Assembly: GCA_934476455.1 (NCBI GenBank)
Contig: CAKSNY010000001.1
Coordinates: 109,322-173,321, forward strand
Origin: an uncultured Clostridia bacterium
GTDB lineage: Bacteria > Bacillota > Clostridia > UMGS1883
DNA: 64,000 nucleotides
Reading direction: 5' to 3'
Shown: positions 60,520-64,000 of the stretch, in pieces
Position numbering within the stretch: position 1 is the stretch's first letter
Layout: each line of letters starts with the position of its first letter
Program-made: the position numbers and the translations under genes
The notes under the pieces: model-generated
Databases searched by the model: none
What the model was told of the DNA's origin: nothing
Seen by the model: only the letters and a program-made list of their open reading frames with translations

Positions 60520-62973
60520 ATGCAAAGATTTTTGATAAGCGGTATGAGCTGCGCATCATGCAGTGCGCGCGTGGAAAAGGCTGTAAAAGGCGTAAACGGC
60601 GTAAGTGCGTGTGAGGTAAACCTTCTTACCGACTCTATGACGGTGGAGGGTAGCGCAGCCGCAAGTGAAATTATACAGGCTGTTCAGGATGCGGGATACG
60701 GTGCGGTTGAGGAAAATGAAAAAAAGGCAACCGAAAGCCAAGGCTACGTCGATAAGGAAACCGAAAGTATGAAAATTCGGCTCGGCACGTCGTGTTTTTT
60801 TTTGATAATACTTATGTATTTTTCAATGGGTCACTCGATGTGGGGGTGGCGTGTTCCGCAGAGCCTTGAAAATAATTTTACGGCACAGGCGCTTTTGCAG
60901 TTTTTACTTACGGTAATCGTAATGGTGATAAATCAAAAATTTTTTTTAAACGGATTTAAAGCACTTTTTAAGCGCTCGCCGAATATGGACAGCCTGGTAG
61001 CGATAGGTGCGGCGGCATCGTTTGGATACAGCACGTATATTCTTTTTATGATGACGATGAGCGGCGCACATACAATGCACCTTATACATGAGCTGTATTT
61101 TGAATCCGCCGCTATGATACTTACCCTTGTTACCGTGGGAAAGACATTGGAGGCATATTCAAAAGGAAAGACAACCTCCGCGCTTAATGCCCTGGCAAAG
61201 CTTGCACCTGATTCTGCTACGGTGGTGCGTGACGGAAAAAAGGTAAGAATCCCTATATCTCAAATGGTAAAAGGTGATATTTTTGAGGTGCGCCCGGGAG
61301 AGAGTATTCCCTGTGACGGAACCGTAATATCGGGCGAAAGCGCAGTTGACGAGTCGGCGCTTACGGGTGAAAGCCTGCCCGTTGACAAGAAGAAAGGAAG
61401 CGTTGTAAACGCGGCTACAGTGAACAGGTCGGGCTTTCTTGTTTGTGAAACCACAAGCATAGGAAGCGAAACCGCTTTCGGTAAAATTATTGAAATGGTC
61501 AGAAGTGCGTCGGCAACCAAAGCGCCTATAGCACATCTTGCCGACCGTGTTTCGGCAGTGTTTGTTCCGGCGGTTATAGCTGTTGCGGCACTCACCTTTA
61601 TTGTATGGATGACAGCCGGGCAAAGCGTAGGGTTTTCGCTGGCAAGGGCAATTTCCGTGCTTGTAATAAGCTGCCCCTGTGCGCTGGGGCTTGCCACACC
61701 TGTTGCCATAATGGTTGCAACAGGTATGGGGGCAAAGGGCGGCATACTGTTTAAAAATGCCCGGGCGCTTGAAATGACGGGGAAATGCCGTGTAGCAGCC
61801 TTTGACAAAACAGGCACAATTACGCGCGGCGAGCCGTCCGTAACGGATGTTTACCCGATAGAAGCGGACGAAAAAACACTGCTTATGCTTGCTTATTCAA
61901 CAGAGGAAAAAAGCGAGCATCCACTGGCAAAGGCAATCGTAAAGTATTGTGTTGACAATAATATCGGGCGCGTTGAAACAACCGCCTTTTCCTCCGAAAC
62001 GGGAAGCGGGGTTACTGCTGTTTATAACGGGGAACACATATATGCAGGAAATGCCGAATTTATAAAAAGATACGCAGAAACAAGCGTTGCCGAAAAGTAC
62101 ATCGGGAACAGGGCAAAGGAAGGAAAAACGCCGATGCTCTTTGCCAAAGAGGACGCGCTTTTAGGTGTTATATGCGTTCGCGATGAACTGAAAGAAGATT
62201 CGGTTAAGGCTTTGGCAGAATTAAGAAAGATGGGAATAGAGCCTATTCTTCTTACAGGTGATAACGAAAAAACCGCGCAGGCTATCGGCAAAATTGCAGG
62301 TATAGACAAAATATTTGCACAGCTTAAGCCGGGCGATAAGGAAAGAATTATTCGCGAAAACAAAAAACGCGGCGTGATGATGATAGGTGACGGTATAAAC
62401 GACGCGCCCGCTCTTACGGCGGCAGACATAGGTATTGCAATAGGCGCGGGAACGGATGTCGCGATAGATGCAGCCGATATTGTCCTTATGAAGGACGGGC
62501 TTTCTTCCGCGGCAGACGCGGTGCGGCTGAGCCGTGCGGCACTTAAAAATATAAAAGAAAATTTGTTCTGGGCTTTCTTTTATAACGTTATAGGTATTCC
62601 GCTTGCAGCGGGGGTATGGATTCCGCTGTTTAATTTAAAGCTTAACCCTATGTTCGGTGCTGCGGCAATGAGCCTGTCAAGCGTATGCGTTATAACAAAT
62701 GCATTAAGGCTGAATTTCTTTAAATTTTCAGATAACAAGACAAACGAAACTCTGAAAGGAGAAAATAATATGGAAATGGTATTTAAGGTTGATAAAATGA
62801 TGTGTTCGCACTGCGAGGCGACCGTGAAAAAAGGGCTTGAGGAAATAGACGGCGTAATTGAAGCTTCCGCCGACCATAATAAAAAAATTGTTACTGTAAA
62901 AACGGATAAGCCTGTTTCCGCGGAAGAAATTGAGCAAAAGATAACACAGCTTGGCTATGAGGTTATAAAATAA
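60520..62973 (+). CDS. copA: Copper-exporting P-type ATPase with C-terminal CopZ-like domain
   Basis: The 817-residue P1B ATPase starts with a heavy-metal domain ('GMSCASCSARVEKAV', Cys11/Cys14). About eight membrane helices follow, with an actuator 'TGES', the CPC metal site (C385-P386-C387), 'DKTGTITRG' (phosphorylated D429), and 'GDGINDAPAL'. The core ends near residue 735 ('TNALRLNFFK'). A second HMA domain follows at 751-817 ('KMMCSHCEATVKKGL', Cys762/Cys765). A perfect ribosome site and ATG precede that domain in frame, so it may also be made alone as CopZ. It exports Cu(I). The ribosome site is CGAGGTG before ATG 60520. Confidence 0.95.
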   Translation: MQRFLISGMSCASCSARVEKAVKGVNGVSACEVNLLTDSMTVEGSAAASEIIQAVQDAGYGAVEENEKKATESQGYVDKETESMKIRLGTSCFFLIILMYFSMGHSMWGWRVPQSLENNFTAQALLQFLLTVIVMVINQKFFLNGFKALFKRSPNMDSLVAIGAAASFGYSTYILFMMTMSGAHTMHLIHELYFESAAMILTLVTVGKTLEAYSKGKTTSALNALAKLAPDSATVVRDGKKVRIPISQMVKGDIFEVRPGESIPCDGTVISGESAVDESALTGESLPVDKKKGSVVNAATVNRSGFLVCETTSIGSETAFGKIIEMVRSASATKAPIAHLADRVSAVFVPAVIAVAALTFIVWMTAGQSVGFSLARAISVLVISCPCALGLATPVAIMVATGMGAKGGILFKNARALEMTGKCRVAAFDKTGTITRGEPSVTDVYPIEADEKTLLMLAYSTEEKSEHPLAKAIVKYCVDNNIGRVETTAFSSETGSGVTAVYNGEHIYAGNAEFIKRYAETSVAEKYIGNRAKEGKTPMLFAKEDALLGVICVRDELKEDSVKALAELRKMGIEPILLTGDNEKTAQAIGKIAGIDKIFAQLKPGDKERIIRENKKRGVMMIGDGINDAPALTAADIGIAIGAGTDVAIDAADIVLMKDGLSSAADAVRLSRAALKNIKENLFWAFFYNVIGIPLAAGVWIPLFNLKLNPMFGAAAMSLSSVCVITNALRLNFFKFSDNKTNETLKGENNMEMVFKVDKMMCSHCEATVKKGLEEIDGVIEASADHNKKIVTVKTDKPVSAEEIEQKITQLGYEVIK
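62755..62772 (+). promoter_or_regulatory. Internal ribosome site and ATG for a CopZ-like chaperone
   Basis: AAAGGAG (62755-62761), eight bases, ATG (62770-62772), in frame with copA at codon 751. Translation from here gives 67 residues with one CxxC heavy-metal domain, the usual CopZ size. A TGA in another frame touches the ribosome site (62753-62755). Confidence 0.5.
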
Positions 62974-62989
62974 CTTTACGGAGAGAAAA

Positions 62990-63526
62990 ATGATTGATAA
63001 AATTTATGCGGCGGATTTTGCCGTGCTTGACTTTATAAGAGAGCATATTTCAACGCCCGCGCTTGATTATTTGATGCGTTTCTTTTCACTTCTAGGCGAG
63101 GGCGCCGTTTTGTGGATTGTTATTGCAGCTTTGCTTTTGACAAGAAAAAAACACAGACAGACGGCGCTTGAAATGGCATCTGCGATGATTTTCGGCTCGG
63201 TTGTGTGGATAAAAATACTAAAAAATATTGTAAGACGCCCGCGCCCGTTTATCACCCGCAGCGAAACGGAACTGATATTGCGCGCCCCGGGCGGGTTTTC
63301 GTTCCCGTCGGGTCATTCTATGGTTGCGTTTGCATGCGCAACCGTGATTTTTCTTAATAACAGGCGCGCCGGAATTGCAGCATACGTTACGGCTGTGCTG
63401 ATTGCATTTTCCAGGCTTTATCTTTATGTGCATTTTCCGTCGGACGTGCTTGTAGGCTCACTGCTTGGCGTTATTACGGGAACTTTGGTTCATTTAATTT
63501 TAAAAAAAGCCGGAAATAAAGGGTGA
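62990..63526 (+). CDS. PAP2 family membrane phosphatase
   Basis: The 178-residue protein has the three PAP2 motifs: 'KNIVRRPRPF', 'FPSGHSMVAF' and 'SRLYLYVHFPSDVLVG', with membrane helices between. The family dephosphorylates lipid phosphates; small ones often act on undecaprenyl diphosphate (BcrC-like) or phosphatidylglycerol phosphate. The start is ATG 62990 behind ACGGAGAG, 16 bases after copA. Confidence 0.9.
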   Translation: MIDKIYAADFAVLDFIREHISTPALDYLMRFFSLLGEGAVLWIVIAALLLTRKKHRQTALEMASAMIFGSVVWIKILKNIVRRPRPFITRSETELILRAPGGFSFPSGHSMVAFACATVIFLNNRRAGIAAYVTAVLIAFSRLYLYVHFPSDVLVGSLLGVITGTLVHLILKKAGNKG

Positions 63527-63572
63527 AATTGTCATTTGCAGAGCAGAATATTATCCTCAATATATTTAATAA

Positions 63573-63600
63573 TATTATATATACCGATGTATATATAATA
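63573..63600 (+). promoter_or_regulatory. 28-base perfect palindrome before the small gene
   Basis: TATTATATATAC (63573-63584), CGAT, GTATATATAATA (63589-63600). It ends at the ribosome site AAGGAGG of the 58-residue gene and contains a TATAAT (63594-63599). It may be an operator or an mRNA hairpin masking the ribosome site. Confidence 0.5.
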
Positions 63601-63615
63601 AAGGAGGATAATGTT

Positions 63616-63792
63616 ATGTTTAACTGTAAGGGCGGATTTTTTAAGGGACTTATCACAGGGGCTGTTATGAGCAGCGCCGTATGTATGATGACAGAACCAT
63701 CGTCGGCTGTTATGATGCGCAAAATGCGCAGAAAAGCAAACCGTGCAATGAAAAGCATAGGAAGTATGGTAGACGATATAATGGGAAACTAA
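63616..63792 (+). CDS. Small protein of unknown function
   Basis: The 58-residue protein, starting at ATG 63616 after AAAGGAGG, has a short hydrophobic stretch (about 8-22, 'FFKGLITGAVMSSAVC') followed by a Met-rich, basic helix ('MMRKMRRKANRAMKSIGSMVDDIMG'). It probably sits at the membrane with a basic tail. Methionine is unusually frequent (about ten). I recognise no family, though similar short YtxH-like proteins exist in Firmicutes. A strong terminator follows. Confidence 0.65.
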   Translation: MFNCKGGFFKGLITGAVMSSAVCMMTEPSSAVMMRKMRRKANRAMKSIGSMVDDIMGN

Positions 63793-63793
63793 A

Positions 63794-63837
63794 AAAAGCG
63801 TGTAGCAAGATAAAAACTTTGCTACACGCTTTTCACT
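63794..63837 (+). terminator. Terminator after the small gene
   Basis: A perfect 15-bp stem AAAAGCGTGTAGCAA (63794-63808) with TTGCTACACGCTTTT (63819-63833). Confidence 0.8.
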
Positions 63838-63875
63838 TTACAGAAAAACAAGGATTTTCGATTCTTAAGAAATAA

Positions 63876-64000
63876 ATAGAAGAGCTTGCAAAGCGCTACG
63901 ATGCGGACATTGTCGGGTTTGCGCCGGCAGACAGGTTTGAAAAAGATGACGCGATATTTAAAATTATGCCGAATGTAAAAAGTGTTATAGGTCTTGGGTT
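63876..64000 (+). CDS. QueG-like iron-sulfur protein, 3' partial, no canonical start
   Basis: An open frame runs off the window: 'EELAKRYDADIVGFAPADRF' then 'IMPNVKSVIGLG'. This is the usual N-terminal pattern of epoxyqueuosine reductase-like 4Fe-4S proteins ('D.VGfa.AD', 'P.aksVIvLG'). A TAA at 63873-63875 closes the frame upstream, and the first in-frame codon is ATA. No ATG, GTG or TTG stands at the expected place, nor a close ribosome site. It may be a decayed gene, a frameshift near the start, or an unusual initiation codon. Confidence 0.45.
   Translation, partial: MEELAKRYDADIVGFAPADRFEKDDAIFKIMPNVKSVIGLG

Noticed and set aside
1..64000. CRISPR arrays, tRNA or rRNA genes, transposases, prophage genes
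   Set aside because: I looked for direct repeat arrays, cloverleaf-like segments and mobile-element motifs and found none I could support.

Overview
The window reads as chromosomal DNA from an endospore-forming, Gram-positive anaerobe of the Clostridia. The evidence is the sporulation genes (spoIIGA-sigE, spmA-spmB, spoVAE), HPr kinase, RNase J, GdpP, rubrerythrin, and genes preceded by strong AGGAGG-type ribosome sites and near-consensus sigma-A promoters. Gene neighbourhoods also follow Bacillus/Clostridia order (yybS-gdpP-rplI-dnaB, tilS-hpt-ftsH, lon-engB, frr-uppS-cdsA-dxr-rseP). I cannot place it below class level from sequence alone. I saw no rRNA, tRNA, CRISPR array, prophage or insertion sequence.

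Region 1 (1-11166) is an accessory carbohydrate block on the + strand. It has two extracytoplasmic proteins (a stalk/discoidin protein cut by the window edge, and a 927-residue multi-domain secreted protein). These are followed by five tightly packed genes without signal peptides: GH20-like hexosaminidase, GH31, a D-2-hydroxyacid dehydrogenase, GH39-like and a DUF4091 protein. It looks like a glycan-use operon of unknown substrate; no transporter or regulator lies inside the window.

Region 2 (11163-25297, + strand) opens at a consensus promoter with an MgtC-family protein, an SGNH hydrolase and a NUDIX protein, then runs through DUF2232-gdpP-rplI-dnaB-tilS-hpt, ftsH with its own promoter and leader, a MATE transporter broken by a one-base frameshift in a G run, and pckA.

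Region 3 (25410-33556, - strand) holds an unrecognised 511-residue protein, sigE and spoIIGA, rubrerythrin, engB and lon, and the spore maturation pair spmA/spmB.

Region 4 (33601-39306) is mixed: three small AbrB-type regulators that each carry a CxxC...CxxC tail, an ACT + DUF711 pair, a 346-base intergenic stretch packed with hairpins, then a DUF421 protein, upp, a solitary spoVAE and an AraC regulator on the - strand. The upp terminator hairpin overlaps the ribosome site of the DUF421 gene.

Region 5 (39356-55399, + strand) is a 16-gene run pyrH-frr-uppS-cdsA-dxr-rseP-nusB-xseA-xseB-ispA-prfA-hprK-murB-rapZ-whiA-dnaE. It joins translation, undecaprenyl/isoprenoid and phospholipid synthesis, cell wall, carbon regulation and replication. 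Its promoter overlaps back to back with that of the AraC gene.

Region 6 (55413-64000, + strand) carries a DUF2007-like protein and a tyrosine phosphatase, RNase J and tgt, a stalk-domain polysaccharide deacetylase, and a copper ATPase. The ATPase has a CopZ-like domain at its C-terminus with a perfect ribosome site and ATG in front of it. A PAP2 phosphatase, a small protein behind a 28-base palindrome, and the 5' part of a QueG-like reading frame without a normal start codon close the window.
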